This document shows, one piece after another, positions 20,261 to 31,498 of a stretch of 64,000 nt of DNA; positions within the stretch are counted from its first letter, which is position 1; every line of letters begins with the position of its first letter. The stretch spans positions 30,011,851-30,075,850 of the forward strand of contig NC_049981.1 in NCBI RefSeq assembly GCF_000003815.2. The letters run 5' to 3'. Source of the stretch: Branchiostoma floridae. Its lineage: Eukaryota > Chordata > Leptocardii > Amphioxiformes > Branchiostomatidae. The notes under the pieces were generated by a model that did not search any database, was not told the DNA's origin, and worked only from the letters and a program-made list of their open reading frames with translations. The translations under genes and the position numbers were made by a program.

Positions 20261-20902
20261 TACTGTTTTACTTTTAGGTTGTTTGGTATTATATTTGGGA
20301 ATGGTGTAGTCCACAAAGGTTCCTGAAGCTCTCTTTGATGCCAGATGCCACCTAGTGGACAGAAGAAGTACTACAGTCAAATTTGGGTGTGGCACCAGTT
20401 GACCCTGTGTGACAGGCACACTTGATGCACGGACACAGCATTGAGATTGCCATTTGTTAACTGGCCTTGGTTTTTAAGAAGTGACGTGCTGAAGTACAGT
20501 CCATATCAAAGGCCTTACCCAGACTGGTCTTTTTTTGGAGAGAGATTTTTTTTGCAGAGTTTATGTTTGCTGCAACTGGGGCAATATGAATGATTTGTGT
20601 TCAGGCTGCCATTACAAAACCTTGCAATGTAGTCCTGCCAATTGCAAGTTCCTTGCAATTCAGCCCCTGGCTACAAGGAGTAGTCGGTCCACCCAATAAC
20701 ATGAAGCTTAACAATGACCTGCACTTGATAAAATATCACTTCATTGTGCAGTTGTGTACATTTGGTTTTGGCGTTGAAAAAAATAGATTCAGAAACCTAG
20801 CAAGAACATTGTTACACTGGCTAGTAGTATCGATACGTCCAGATGTACGTGCAGGTGTTTTTGTGTACTATGCAAACAAAGGTGCGCAGATAAGGCAAAG
20901 GA

Positions 20903-21050
20903 GTACTGTAAATGCGGAAACTTTCCCGGTGGTTTAATTTTCGCGGCAGCCGCCTCACCGCGAATTTAAAACCACCGCGAACATTTTTCCGTAACAATAA
21001 GAGACTACAGTGCATGGTGCTACCGCGAAATTAAAACCAACGCGAGAAGA
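20903..21050. mobile_element. MITE family C, copy lacking its right end
   Basis: TACTGTAAATGCGGAAAC then alternating arms of ACCGCGAA and TTCGCGG. Three further copies or parts are at 21,752, 27,180 and 54,285. Confidence 0.7.
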
Positions 21051-21751
21051 CAATTGTCTTCTTAAAAAGGAATGAAAACAGAAGGACTATTTTGGGGATG
21101 CAGTTTATCGTCATTTATCACCAGTTTGACCGGCCAAAAACATTGTACAGCTTATAACAACAGGATGTACTCCCCAAAAGAAAACTGACCCATTTAGCTT
21201 GCATTTCTTACAGACAGTATAGCAAAGGTGTTGTTTGCAAAACTAATTTCAGCTGTAATTTTCGCATTACATTTACTAGTATTTCTGCAACTTACCTGCA
21301 TATAAAATAGGATGCTGTATGGCAAGTATCTGAAGCTATTGTGGCAAAATATGCATATTGGTCTTTTTGATAGATTTTTCTTAAAAATTTTTGGATGGTA
21401 TCTCAGTATGGTATACAGTACTACCCAAAGTATTTGAACAGGCAAATAGAACCTCAAATCATGATGTTCAAGAATGATGTATGCATCACCACCTGGAGCC
21501 TAGAATTCACACTGCACCACAACAAATCTGCTGCGTCATCATTGCATCATCCTTTGCATAACATATGGTCAGTATCTGCCATCTAGCAGCACAAGGTGGA
21601 ACTGCAGCAAGGCACAGATCAGGCCAGCTCACTGATATCAATCAAAATCAGACTCCATTGCCTGGAACTTCTATTATGATATGAAACATGCAGTTTTCTT
21701 TTTAGTCGATGATTCTTTTTGATACAAACAATGATCTGTCAGTATTAAAAT

Positions 21752-21932
21752 GTACTGTAAATGCATTTAAGTTTTTGGGGATTTAATTTCGCGTTTGCGG
21801 GAAAATGGAGTTTTCACAGTGGTTTTAGGTTCGTGGTAGCGCAAAAACCATAATGGAAAAATATTCGTGGTGGTTTTAAAAGTGGCTACCACGAAAACCG
21901 CGAAAATAAGACCACCGCAAACATTTACAGTA
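21752..21932. mobile_element. MITE family C, complete copy
   Basis: Left TACTGTAAATGCATTTAAG; right CCGCAAACATTTACAGTA. The inside carries inverted GGTTTTA / TAAAACC and CGTGG / CCACG arms. Confidence 0.8.
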
Positions 21933-22116
21933 TCCCACAAACTTACTGTTGGCTCATAAAGGTTACACAGCTTTGATATTGTTTTGGCATCTAAAATGTT
22001 TATAATGTGTTGATTTATGACAGGATTCCCCATCATAACAATGGACTGGCCCAAAGATATAACAATACTGATAGTAATCCAGAAGTAACTACTTGTAAGT
22101 AGGGGTGGACAGGCTG

Positions 22117-22353
22117 TCACCCTTTCTGCTTCTTGATGATGTCTATTATGTCCTTGTAACATTTCTGGGGAGCGTCCATGCCCCAGATGAAATCGAGGTG
22201 TTGCCATTCTGGTATGTCCTTCACATAGACCTTGTTTTTCAGCCTGGGAAGGAGGGTGGCCACGTCTTTCGGGTCGGCGAGCCAGTCCTGTTCTCCTGTG
22301 AACAGGGCCACCGGGACTGTCATGTTCTCCGGGTAATACTTCGGTGGGGTCGC
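22117..22353 (-). CDS. Acid lipase 1, exon 8 and stop
   Basis: Contains EQDWLADP (Asp) and [13 protein letters not shown] (His); ends IIKKQKG then TGA. Confidence 0.94.
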   Translation of the reverse strand, partial: ATPPKYYPENMTVPVALFTGEQDWLADPKDVATLLPRLKNKVYVKDIPEWQHLDFIWGMDAPQKCYKDIIDIIKKQKG

Positions 22354-25300
22354 CTGTGGAGAAGTAAAAAATTCAGGCAGAGAACTTCTATGCCATGAAG
22401 TTCTAAATCAAAGTTTTGATGTTTGTTCTTGGTCTGCAGGGTGTTCGATTCATAACCCACTCAGAGGTTCTGGGTTCGAATCAGTTCATCTTGTGCCACC
22501 GATCTTGTGCCCGCCTGGGAAAGACACTTTTCATGACTTTCCTCCCTTTGCTCATGTGAAAATTAGTACTTAAATTCGGTTAGGGCTGTCCGTCAGATCA
22601 AAGATGCTACTAGTATATATAATGTACTTGCTCAGATTTGACATTAAATGCAGGTCCCGTGTTTGAGGAGAGCCATGTTAAAGAACCCACCACACTTATC
22701 GAAAAGAGTAAGGGTACTTCCCGGGTGAGTGGATCAAATAAATCTGCCCAGACATACAGCTTGTACTGTTCAGTACAAACCTGGTGTATTATGCCATATG
22801 GCAGTTTACCGGTTATGCAAAACAAACATAACAAAGAAACAAAATCACAGTTTGTGGCTTACCTGATTATACTTCAGCAGGTTTTCCACCAGACCATAAT
22901 CATACATCTGGAACTTGTGGTCCTTCACTGCCTGGAGGGATGAATCATCAACAACATGGTTCACATTCACGAGTAATTGTCTATTCTGCATATGACCTCT
23001 GTCAATCAGTATAAGCCCTTTCACAGAGATCAGAACGCATTTGCGGCAACAGGAATTCTCACTAGGTACAGGCCTGGAAAAAGAAAACATAACCCGCCAG
23101 GGCCTTTACCTTTGACATATTACCTAGAATTCCTCTCGCCACACATGCGTTCTAGTTTAATTGTTTAAATGAATGTTTTATCCATAACCCCAGGGTTAAA
23201 TTTACCTGTGTGTAATGTACCATGTTCTGTACAGAGGTGCCGGCAGGGGAGTGGCTCACGTACACAGGGATCCTGGACTGGGATTAGATACAACAATCTA
23301 CAGTAAGTTTCTTGGATACACATCATACAGTACACGTACATGTACATGTTCATGTAGCTGAAATCTCCAAGCAGATCTATCAGTGTCAGAATAGTGTCTA
23401 TGAGCCCAGTTCCAACTGGACAACAGTCATGACAGTCACCAGGCAACGGGATACTGTTGGCCAGATAACTCTGTCTTGTCCTATGGACACTGTCTGGGAG
23501 CATAGCAATCTTTCTAAAATGTTTCTAGCATATGTCAAAGTCTGATAGAAATGAATGTATGAAAATGCACTAAATCCTTGATTTTTACTCTCAAGGTTTA
23601 TTTCTCTCAGTCTGTTTTTTTGTGTGTGTTTGATGATGCCAGCATAATGCGACAAGTTGTAAATGGATCTTCATGATATTTGGCTTGTGGGTATGGATGG
23701 ACAAAAGGAAGATCATTAATGCTAGAAAGGGACTCCTAGCTGCATCAATTCTATGGTACTGTACCAGAACCTCTGGTTTTCATATATCCTTAGGAACCTG
23801 TCTGAGACCTGCTTTGGTATTTATTTTACATTGTGTGTTTTATATTGTAGATAATAATATATTGCAGCCTTGAATTTATGGACCAGGTCTACAATGCCCG
23901 GGTGTGAGTCAGTAAAGGTGATCACACCTGTTGTCCCAACTTCCACCTGTGCGCTGAATTTTGATAAACAAATAAACAAAGGTTTGCCTGGTTTATTTAC
24001 TCACGATGTTTGTGTTTCCGTAGTTGAACCCGCCGATGAGGAAGAGAACGTTCTCGCACACGACATCCAGTACAGGTTGGTCGCACACGTCTTGTCCGAG
24101 GAAATGCATAAAGTCAGAGCTGGGGGAGAACTCGTGGGTACCCAGAACGTCAAACAGCAGCTGGAAGGGAACATGTCAACGTCTTAATCATCTGTTGTTA
24201 CAGACTGAAGCGATTGTATTACTTATGCAGTAAGACAAGAATACAACAGCTAGCTAGAAGAAAGAAAAGGTGATACTATTAGCATAGGACAAGGTGATAG
24301 TCACTTGTTATGTCAAATTCCTACCACAACTGTGGTAAACCTCAATAAATAAATAGATGTTCGACCCATTAGGTTTTGCCACTTGTTCGGCAGCAAAAAT
24401 TGTCTGTCTTCACCATTTTGGGTTCACTGATGCCTACCTTTCTTTATTCAGGTTGTAACAAGACAATACACTGTGAGCACTAGGCAGCATGGCTGGTATC
24501 GTGGCCACAGACATATAAATATACAATACAAGATGAACATGTATATACAGTAATAGAATAAAATAGTTGTCACAATAAAAGCAGGTAAAGCTAACACTTA
24601 TGCCTGACTAGCTAAAATTTACTAGACAGTGGCACGGCTGGAAGAGAATCTTTTGGTAGATATCATGTACACACACAGTGCTTCTGAAAGCTGTCTATTG
24701 ATGACAGGGTCATGGTCAGGTGAGCCGTCGAGCAGTAGTGAAACAGTAGGCCGTTGTCGTACAAGGCATTCAACAGTGGTGGTGAGTTTGCTACGCTGCT
24801 CAGAGTACAGGGGGCAATGTAGTAGGTAGTGTTGGACTGTTTCAGAAGAGGCCCCACAGACACATTGTTTGCTCTTGATGTTCATTTTGTGCAAGGTACT
24901 GTTCAGTTGACACCAACCCATGCGTAGCCTGGCAGCTTGGATGTTGCTCTGCCTTGGGCTGAGTCGTCGGTAAGTTTGGTGGTGCCTTGCGGTGAACAGG
25001 TGCTTTTTGCTCACTCTCTTAAAATCAGCGAGGCTACGGGCGTCTCTGACTGTCTGCGGTAGCTGGTTCCAGAGTGAAGACGTGAAGGGAATAAAACTGT
25101 TTTTGAAGGTCTGTGTCCGGCAACGAGGAGCATGAAGGTGAGTGTTGTTGCGTAGTTGTAGACGTGTTGTAGACTGGGCGCCTCTTGTTGACGGAGTGAG
25201 CAGCTGTAAATGTGGGGGTACAAGTCCGTTTGTCATTTTGTACATGATGGTGAGTGAGTTGAGCTGTCGTCTGGTGGCTAGAGAGTCCCATTCCAGTTCC

Positions 25301-28300
25301 TACAGTAGGTTAGACTTTGGGGTACCCTTCATCGCCCCTGTGACGAGAAGGCCTGCTTGGTACTGGACCTGTTCTAGCATCCTGCTAGCTGAGCTTGCCA
25401 AGTCACCCAGTAGCGCTGACGCGTACTCCAACTTGGGTCAAACTAGAGCAAAGTATGCTGTTTCTAAGGCCTGTCTTCCAAGTTTGCCACTGACTTTGCG
25501 CAAGAGGCCTAGCAGTTTTCTACTTTTGCTCGTGGCCCTTTGTACGTGCTCTGTCCATCTGAGGGATTGGTGGATGGTGGCACCTAGATGACTGTAGAAA
25601 GGCACTTGTTCCACAATCTTCCGAGTAGGTAGATAGGAGGTAGCTGGACATTGTTACGATTAGATTTGATGCAGACCACCTTACACTTATCAGGGTGTAG
25701 ACTTAGGCCCCAGTCCGAAAACCAGTGGGATACAAGTTGTAGATCTGCATTTGTGGTGACTGCCACTTCCTGCACTGTCTTGGCTGAGTTGTAGAGAGAT
25801 GTGTCATCTGCAAAGCAATTTAGTGATGACTTGCATGGGAGGCTCATCAGATCATTTAAGTACAGCAGGAACAACAACGGTCCCAGTATACTGCCTTGAG
25901 GTACTCCCGCTGTTGTTGTTCCCCAGGTTGAGGCGACACCGTTTATGACGACTCGTTGTTGCCTCCCCGTCAAGTAGCTGTCAAACCAGCGGACCAGCTG
26001 CCCTCCCACTCCGTAACGAGTCAACTTGTAGGTGAGTCCTTGATGCCAGACCGTATCAAACGCACGCTTTACGTCGAGAAAGACGGCTGCTGTGCAAGAG
26101 ATGTCCGGATCTTCGATGGACTTGGCCCAGTCGTCGACTAGTCGGATCAGCTGCAGGACGGTGCCGTCCCCTTTTCGGAAGCCACACTGATTTTTATGCA
26201 GAAGGCGGTTCTCTTCAAGGTAGGTATACAGATGGTTGTGGACCAGTCTTTCGAGCACCTTAGCTACTGTTGGTAGCAAGGATATAGGTCTATAGTTGAA
26301 GGGATCAGTTCTGTCGCCCTTTTTGTATACAGGGGTTACGTTGCTCTGCTTCCACTCCGTAGGGAATAGTCCAGTCGCCAGAGAGTAGTTGAATAGACAC
26401 CGTAGCGAGTCGCAGATTTCAGGCGCAGCCTCCCTGAGTAATCTGTTTGGGATGCCGTCAGGTCCCGGAGCTTTGTTCACTTGGAGACTCTGTAGTACGG
26501 TTAGTACCTCCTCTGAAGTGACTTGGAGTGATGTAAACTGCTTGGAGGTAAGTCTGCTGATGCCTAATTTACTACATGTAGCTTGTAATTCCCTGAATAA
26601 CAAATTACCATTAAGTAACTTTAAGTGTAATACAGTACTTATGTATAATATTATCACCAAAATCTTGGCATCAGCCAGGCCCTCTTATAGAATATAGCTT
26701 CAACGGGCAAATACTGTCAAGGTAAAAATTCATGTCTTATTAGTAAAGCAGAACAAATTATTATAATATTAGAGTTATAGGAAGAGATTACAACTACATT
26801 GAATCATTTAACTGAATTGAATCCAAAACTGGTTTCACCTCAATAGGATCCACATAATTAGCCAGTTGCCTGATGGGCGACTTGATGTCCCCCACCGTCG
26901 TCACGGGAGCCAGCGCGAAGAAGGTCTTGACTTTCCTGGCCAGCTCCTGGTTCCTGGAGAACTCTGCGAACCCGATCATGGTCCCCTGGGAGTGGCCCAC
27001 GTAGTACAGCTGCGTCTGGTTGGTCACGCTCAGCGCGTGGGTCAGCATCTTGGGAAGGTCGTACCTCGCCATCTCATCCCAACTGTGGAAGTTAGGACAA
27101 AGAACAGTCTGATTACAGTTAATTCTTGTAATTTTCACTGTGTTTTGTTTTTGCTGTATTATTTGTCTGTAGTGCTATCTGAACTTAAAACCACTGTGCG
27201 AACACTCCATTTTCTCCCAACCCCAAAAATCAAATCACCGCATTTACAGTACAGCAAATACAATTAACTCAAAAGGGACACTGATTAATATGCATACTAA
27301 CGTAGATCAAGGATGGTGGTGCTTGCACCCCACTGTTACATTCATATGAGTCATAATATTTGTCTTCAAAGCCATCTTTAAGACCCTAAGTAAGTGTCTT
27401 CATTACTTCTGTAAGAGTGGTACTTTTACATGGAATGTTTTCAGGTCAGTTTTTGAAATACAAAATGCGTACTTAGGATATGTACGAAAGAAATTTTTAT
27501 GTTGTCAATGTCTCACCTCCATGCCCAGAACTTGGCCTCGCTGGGTTTCAGCGAGGTGTGATTTCTGGAGTACGTGTTTCCGCGTACGTTCCCCAGCCAC
27601 ACCTCACATCCGGAATCCGCCAGGATGAACGCCAGGCTCTCATTGGCTAGGTTGGTCAGGAAGTTGGTGGATGCTCCCAGAAGTCCATGTTGCAGGAAAA
27701 CAACGGGCCTCGTCTCTGCGTGGAAAAAGAAGTACACAAATATCTGCTGTCAGAGACAATCAATCAATCAATCAATCAATCGATCAATCAATCAATCAAC
27801 CAATCAATCAATCAATGACCTTTATTTATACTGGTAATGCCCTGTCGTATTCAGACAAAAATGAATGAAGTTCAATTTCTTTTCCAACTGTAGATACATT
27901 ATATAATATACTACATATTAAAATACATTCCATAGCTGAACAATTTGGCAGTACAAAATTTGTTTCCACCATTGCATCATTTAATTGTATAATGTTACAC
28001 GAGTCTGTTTTATAGAGACTGATTTTTCATAACAAGTGAAATATTTCAGTTACACATATTTTATATCTAAGCATGCAAGTATCATTGACCCCCCAATTTT
28101 GTTCCTATATATATATATTGATAATCAATAGCAAAGCAAGTTGGATGCATCTAATATAAGTCCTCATTGGACTGTCCATCCATCTGTCTGTCCATCCATC
28201 CATCCATCCAACCGTCTATCCATACATTCATTATATTATATAGATCTGTCAATAAAACATGTGAGATTGCGTAGCATAATCGGCAGCACTTTGGGTTCAG

Positions 28301-29269
28301 GCCCAAGAGTTCCCGAGTTCGAAACCCGTCATGTCACCGATCTTGTGCCCTTGGGAAAGGCACTTTACACGAGGTACGCATACCATGATTTACATCTTTG
28401 ACCAGACTTATTAATCTCCAAGCAGATCCTACAAAGGCATAAGATACCAAACTGGCTCAAGGAGTGTAGGTAGCCAAAAGGTGTACATTTGCCATGTAGC
28501 CAAACAAACCCCTAAGCTGGCTTCACTCCTCTGCCAGCTTTTGATACTATCTTATGCTAAAATAGGATCTGCTTGGAGATTACAGACTCATAATCTAATG
28601 ACATCTAGTGCACCTGTGCTGTCTGGTGCATTCCTTCCATGTGGGATTCTCTGCATGTTGAGGATGAAGCCGTCATCTGTAGTGACATAGTGGTCCTCAC
28701 AGGGGTAACCTTTACTGGTGATGAGCTGGGTCTGTATGGGGGGAGAGAACAGGGGGTCTGTATGGGGGGAGAGAACTGGGTCTGTAGTGACATAGTGGTC
28801 CTCACAGGGGTAATTAACCCTTACTGGTGATCTGAGCTGGGTCTGTATGTGGGAGAGAATAGGGGTCTGTTAAAATGACATAGTGGTCTCCTCCATTGAA
28901 GCAGAGGTTTCAGTTAAGGGAATACTAGTAGTAGACTTAAGACTGCCTCCTTGCCACTACTAAATTACTACTCCCCCCGCTGAAACTGTTTGGTGAAAGG
29001 AGGCAGCAGTATTTAATAAAGAATTCCCTAGCATTTAATACTCTTCCCCTGACTGAAACCTCTGCTTGGAGAATACATGCCGGTGTCATGTCTTCTTCCG
29101 GGTCTCTCCTTCCAAGCCTTGTAGTAGGTAAAGGTGTTGTCCTGTCACTTTCGGTCACCGACCCGTGCGGCGGATAAGGCACGGACCCCACTTCAGCAAG
29201 AACTGCAACCGCGACCATCCAGCACAGAAGGACGAATTCCCGGGACAGCTGAGTGCACGTGTGTGCCAT
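22117..29269 (-). CDS. Acid lipase 1 (LIPA/LIPF family, 427 aa, eight exons)
   Basis: Join of 29,081-29,269, 28,614-28,731, 27,517-27,715, 26,839-27,082, 24,005-24,160, 23,206-23,277, 22,863-22,931 and 22,117-22,353; every junction keeps frame. The product hydrolyses ester bonds of triglycerides or cholesteryl esters in lysosomes or extracellularly (family knowledge). A signal peptide spans about 10-27 ([17 protein letters not shown]). Then come DPEEDM, the [19 protein letters not shown] segment, [10 protein letters not shown] (oxyanion strand) and nucleophile motif GHSQG with Ser200. The probable catalytic Asp372 is in EQDWLADP and His401 in WQHLDFIWG; their 29-residue spacing equals the family's. 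Exon 1 ends at a GC rather than a GT donor beside a MITE. Intron 4 holds a decayed LINE. It lies head-to-tail with a second lipase gene. LIPA, LIPF or another member cannot be decided. Confidence 0.92.
22430..22740 (+). mobile_element. Diverged tRNA-derived SINE in lipase 1 intron 7
   Basis: B-box-like GGGTTCGAATC, then blocks GATCTTGTGCCC, GGTCCCGTGT, GAGAGCCATG, TTAAAGAACCC shared in order with the full SINE at 29,663-30,155. Confidence 0.6.
22863..22931 (-). CDS. Acid lipase 1, exon 7
   Basis: 23 codons, [13 protein letters not shown]...LKYNQ. Confidence 0.92.
23206..23277 (-). CDS. Acid lipase 1, exon 6
   Basis: 24 codons, [20 protein letters not shown]...; the HxPAGTSxQN motif is a family hallmark. 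Confidence 0.93.
23363..23400. repeat. Fragment of MITE family A
   Basis: AAATCTCCAAGCAGATCTAT with decayed continuation; the other end is missing. Confidence 0.5.
24005..24160 (-). CDS. Acid lipase 1, exon 5
   Basis: 52 codons, [15 protein letters not shown]...[18 protein letters not shown]; donor GTGAGT. Confidence 0.92.
24437..26580 (-). mobile_element. 5'-truncated, decayed non-LTR retrotransposon (CR1/Jockey-type)
   Basis: The minus strand encodes a reverse transcriptase: [14 protein letters not shown], then [53 protein letters not shown], and the catalytic FADDTSLY box. Downstream is a typical LINE C-terminus ([16 protein letters not shown], then [19 protein letters not shown]). A frameshift at about 25,610-25,625 and in-frame stops at 25,438 and 25,300 show it is dead. 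No endonuclease region is present. The 3' end reads AACCTGAATAAAGAAAGG. It lies in the sense direction within intron 4 of acid lipase 1. Clade is judged from motif style only. Confidence 0.88.
26839..27082 (-). CDS. Acid lipase 1, exon 4 (nucleophile Ser)
   Basis: [18 protein letters not shown]...[13 protein letters not shown]; 244 nt. The first ~180 nt are almost identical to lipase 2 exon 4. Confidence 0.94.
27180..27252. mobile_element. Right half of MITE family C
   Basis: ACTTAAAACCACTGTGCGAAC ends CACCGCATTTACAGTA. Confidence 0.55.
27517..27715 (-). CDS. Acid lipase 1, exon 3
   Basis: [20 protein letters not shown]...[18 protein letters not shown]...FWAW; 199 nt, as in lipase 2. Confidence 0.93.
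27757..27816. repeat. (AATC)n microsatellite and LINE-type tail
   Basis: About 14 units of AATC with two substitutions, followed by ATGACCTTTATTTATACTGG, which resembles an inverted LINE 3' end. Confidence 0.8.
28250..28390 (+). mobile_element. tRNA-derived SINE head, truncated
   Basis: A-box-like GCGTAGCATAATCGG, B-box-like GAGTTCGAAAC, then CCGATCTTGTGCCCTTGGGA and AAGGCACTTTACACGA, as in the full copy at 29.7 kb. Confidence 0.7.
28412..28582. mobile_element. MITE family A in lipase 1 intron 2
   Basis: TTAATCTCCAAGCAGATCCT ... AGGATCTGCTTGGAGATTA, with GGCATAAGATA / TATCTTATGC inner arms. Confidence 0.85.
28614..28731 (-). CDS. Acid lipase 1, exon 2
   Basis: [20 protein letters not shown]...[12 protein letters not shown]; acceptor CCCCCATACAG, donor CACAG|GTGCAC. 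Partial copies of its first half lie just upstream (28,781-28,892). Confidence 0.88.
28781..28892 (-). repeat. Partial tandem copies of lipase 1 exon 2 acceptor region
   Basis: GTGACATAGTGGTCCTCACA and GGTGATCTGAGCTGGGTCTG copy exon 2's 5' half and its acceptor. A third trace (ATGACATAGTGGTCTCCTCC) is at 28,873-28,892. Short GTCTGTATGGGGGGAGAGAA units lie between. Confidence 0.8.
28888..29074. mobile_element. Palindromic MITE, family D, abutting lipase 1 exon 1
   Basis: GAAGCAGAGGTTTCAGTTAA (left) and CTGACTGAAACCTCTGCTTG (right) are inverted. The right end stops seven bases short of exon 1's last base. Solo TIR-like pieces are at 13,033 and 59,412. Confidence 0.75.
29081..29269 (-). CDS. 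Acid lipase 1, exon 1
   Basis: 63 codons from ATG; signal peptide and [10 protein letters not shown]. The donor is CCG|GCATGT (GC-AG type), the only in-frame choice found. Confidence 0.75.
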
Positions 29270-29599
29270 CGTCGACAACTCACGGTTGAGCGTAACCAGA
29301 GGTGTGGTTCAACTGTTGATAGGAGAGTACTGTTCTATTCAAGTTCTATAGTTCTATGGACATGTAATACGGATCTCGAGTTTACGAATGTGACAAACTT
29401 TTCAACAGTAGAGCGTACCACCACAATGCACTGTAATGAGAACTAATGAACGTGTTATAGCATGAGCTTTACCCTTCAGTAGTTCTGTCAATGCTGTTTT
29501 TGTCCAGTATTAATTGTTGATGACCAAAGTAGGTGGATCAAGGTCCAAAGTTTGGCTGTCAGCTGATGACTTTACCTGTCACATGATGTCTGTCCCCTG

Positions 29600-30265
29600 G
29601 ACAGAACCAAACTCCTTACGGGGGGGACTGAACCATACTCCTTACGGGGGGGACTGAACATTGTGGGGCCGCGTAGCACAGTGGTAGTGTATTCGGCCCG
29701 TGACCGAGAGGTCGCCGGTTCGAATCGGCCTGCCGTGTTGCCGGTCTTGTGCCCTTGGGAAAGGCACTTTACACGACTTTCCTCACTTTACTCAAGTGAA
29801 TAATGAGTCGTCCCTCGGATAGGACGTTAAATGGAGGTCCCGTGTATGGGGAGAGCCATACCCTATGCACGTTAAAGAACCCGTCACATGTGCGAACATC
29901 CACCCGAGCGGATTAAACCATTCCGGCCAAAATAGGGGTAGGGAATCTCCCGAGCAGCCCTCGTAACCCCTGCTTCGCCTATTGGGTCAGTTAGTCCTCA
30001 CTCATAGTGAGCAATTGGGCTGGTCTCAATCATGATGTTTCTGACCTAGGGCGAAGAGTTGCTGTTACAGTTCCAATCATGTAACGTTAACCCGTAACCT
30101 TTAAGTGGCCTTCAGGCCTTGCTACGTGGTGACCATTGAGTAAAAAAAAAAAACAACCACACCCCTTACGGGGGGGACTGAACCACACCCCTTACGGGGG
30201 TGGACTGAACCACACCCCTTACGGGGGTGGACTGAACCACACCTCTTACGGGGGGGATGGAGTAA
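29600..30265. repeat. Minisatellite of about 27-30 bp, split by a SINE
   Basis: Unit CTGAACCACACCCCTTACGG plus GGGGGGA occurs about twice before 29,660 and four times after 30,160. Confidence 0.85.
29663..30155 (+). mobile_element. Full-length tRNA-derived SINE
   Basis: The tRNA-like head has A box TAGCACAGTGG and B box GGTTCGAATCG. A long body follows (GGCACTTTACACGACTTTCC; GGTCCCGTGTATGGGGAGAG; GTTAAAGAACCCGTCACATG) and a terminal A12 run. It is inserted into the minisatellite. Three other copies in the window share the body blocks. Confidence 0.85.
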
Positions 30266-30547
30266 GCCGCAGAATTATGGCCCAAACTCGATGAATATCA
30301 GTGCTTGCAATTTTAACACAGGCGCGCATACAGAAGAGATTTGGGGCTAAAAGTCTCCTTTGGCAAATTATTCATTAACCGTGGCCGATCGCCATGAACA
30401 AAGCCTTAATTACTGAGATACCACCGGTAAACACCGAGTGCTTAAGGGGGACTTTGTTTAGGCAAGGAGGTCCTGAAAGGTCAAGGGGTAAACAAACTCC
30501 CTTATATTGAATGACCAGGGGATGACCTAGCCTCGTTTTGGTACAAG

Positions 30548-30590
30548 TAACACCTTTATCCATGGGGTAGCCTAGATGTATTCAACGGTT
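30548..30590. mobile_element. Left end of MITE family B
   Basis: AACACCTTTATCCATGGGG then TAGCCTAGATGTATTCAACG; the rest is not found. Confidence 0.5.
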
Positions 30591-30679
30591 GTATGTAACA
30601 GGTTATTGTCACGATTTGCAGGTGGTAGATAGGTCTTGTGCTCAGGAAGAAGTGACCCCTAGCAGCTAGTTTTGGGATA

Positions 30680-30960
30680 GCAGGGCCATTTTGGTCAAAA
30701 ATTTCTGAAGAGGATAACTCAAGAAAGGAACAACAGATTTTCATGATTTTTGGTATGTAGGTACCTTAGACAATGTTGCATAAAATACTAATCATGCAAA
30801 ATAGCATAATTCATGAGCATATTCTATCATAGCAATTTTTTTAATGTATCTCTTGTCCCCGACATGCTATGGTCTTGACATTTGGGTTGTAGATAGCTTT
30901 TAGTATGGTGACAAAGTGGGGCAAGTTTCAGCCCCCTAACAAGTAATTATGGAATTTTTG
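30680..30960. repeat. Interspersed repeat related to 36,640-36,746
   Basis: GCTATGGTCTTGACATTTGG ... GTAGATAGCTTTTAGTATGG ... CAAAGTGGGGCAAGTTT aligns with the sequence just before the gap at 36,747. Confidence 0.55.
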
Positions 30961-31129
30961 TTAAGACATTTCAAAGAGGATAAATGCAGGAGGGAACAAC
31001 AGGCATCATTTTATGCATGCAGGTTGCTTAGGCAAAGATGTTCATTATTAAATGAAATACATGTTATGCAAATGGGGACTTCATTTGCATAATTATTGAG
31101 GAAATAGTATAATTCCATTGTCGGTTTTC

Positions 31130-31480
31130 CATAATTGGACTTCAATAAATGTCTGGACCTGAACCTGTACCTCAACTTCAACTTGCTCAAGTAAAAGTTG
31201 ATCTTCAATAAGGATAGAAGCATGTTTGATCCAATAAAAATGTGTTTAATTGAGACACATGATGCAACAAAATTTTACCCATACAAAATTATTGTTTTTT
31301 CCTATGGTAATTTCACGGTAATTTTATCTGTCAAAGTGGCCATCCTCTGACCTGCCTGACTTGCACTTATTAGACACAGGTCCAGTACCTGTACACCAGG
31401 GTTCTGGTATTTTGGACCTGTACCTCATCGATTGTACTGGTACTGTATTGGTACAGTGTGCTGGTACACAGCTCTAGCTA
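31130..31480. repeat. GGACCTG / CAGGTCC-rich interspersed sequence
   Basis: Repeated GGACCTGAACCTGTACCT-like phrases and inverted CAGGTCCAGTACCTGTAC, similar in style to 58,480-58,920. Confidence 0.4.
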
Positions 31481-31498
31481 TGTTGTCTCCACCATTCT

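Noticed and set aside
25142-25591. 149-residue plus-strand open frame
   Set aside because: Antisense shadow of the LINE reverse-transcriptase C-terminal region.
27757-27816. CRISPR-like array
   Set aside because: Simple (AATC)n microsatellite with no spacers; no other regularly spaced repeat-spacer structure in the window.
29663-29735. Possible functional tRNA gene
   Set aside because: A and B boxes are present, but the cloverleaf is followed by a 400-bp shared body and an A tail, so it is the head of a SINE.
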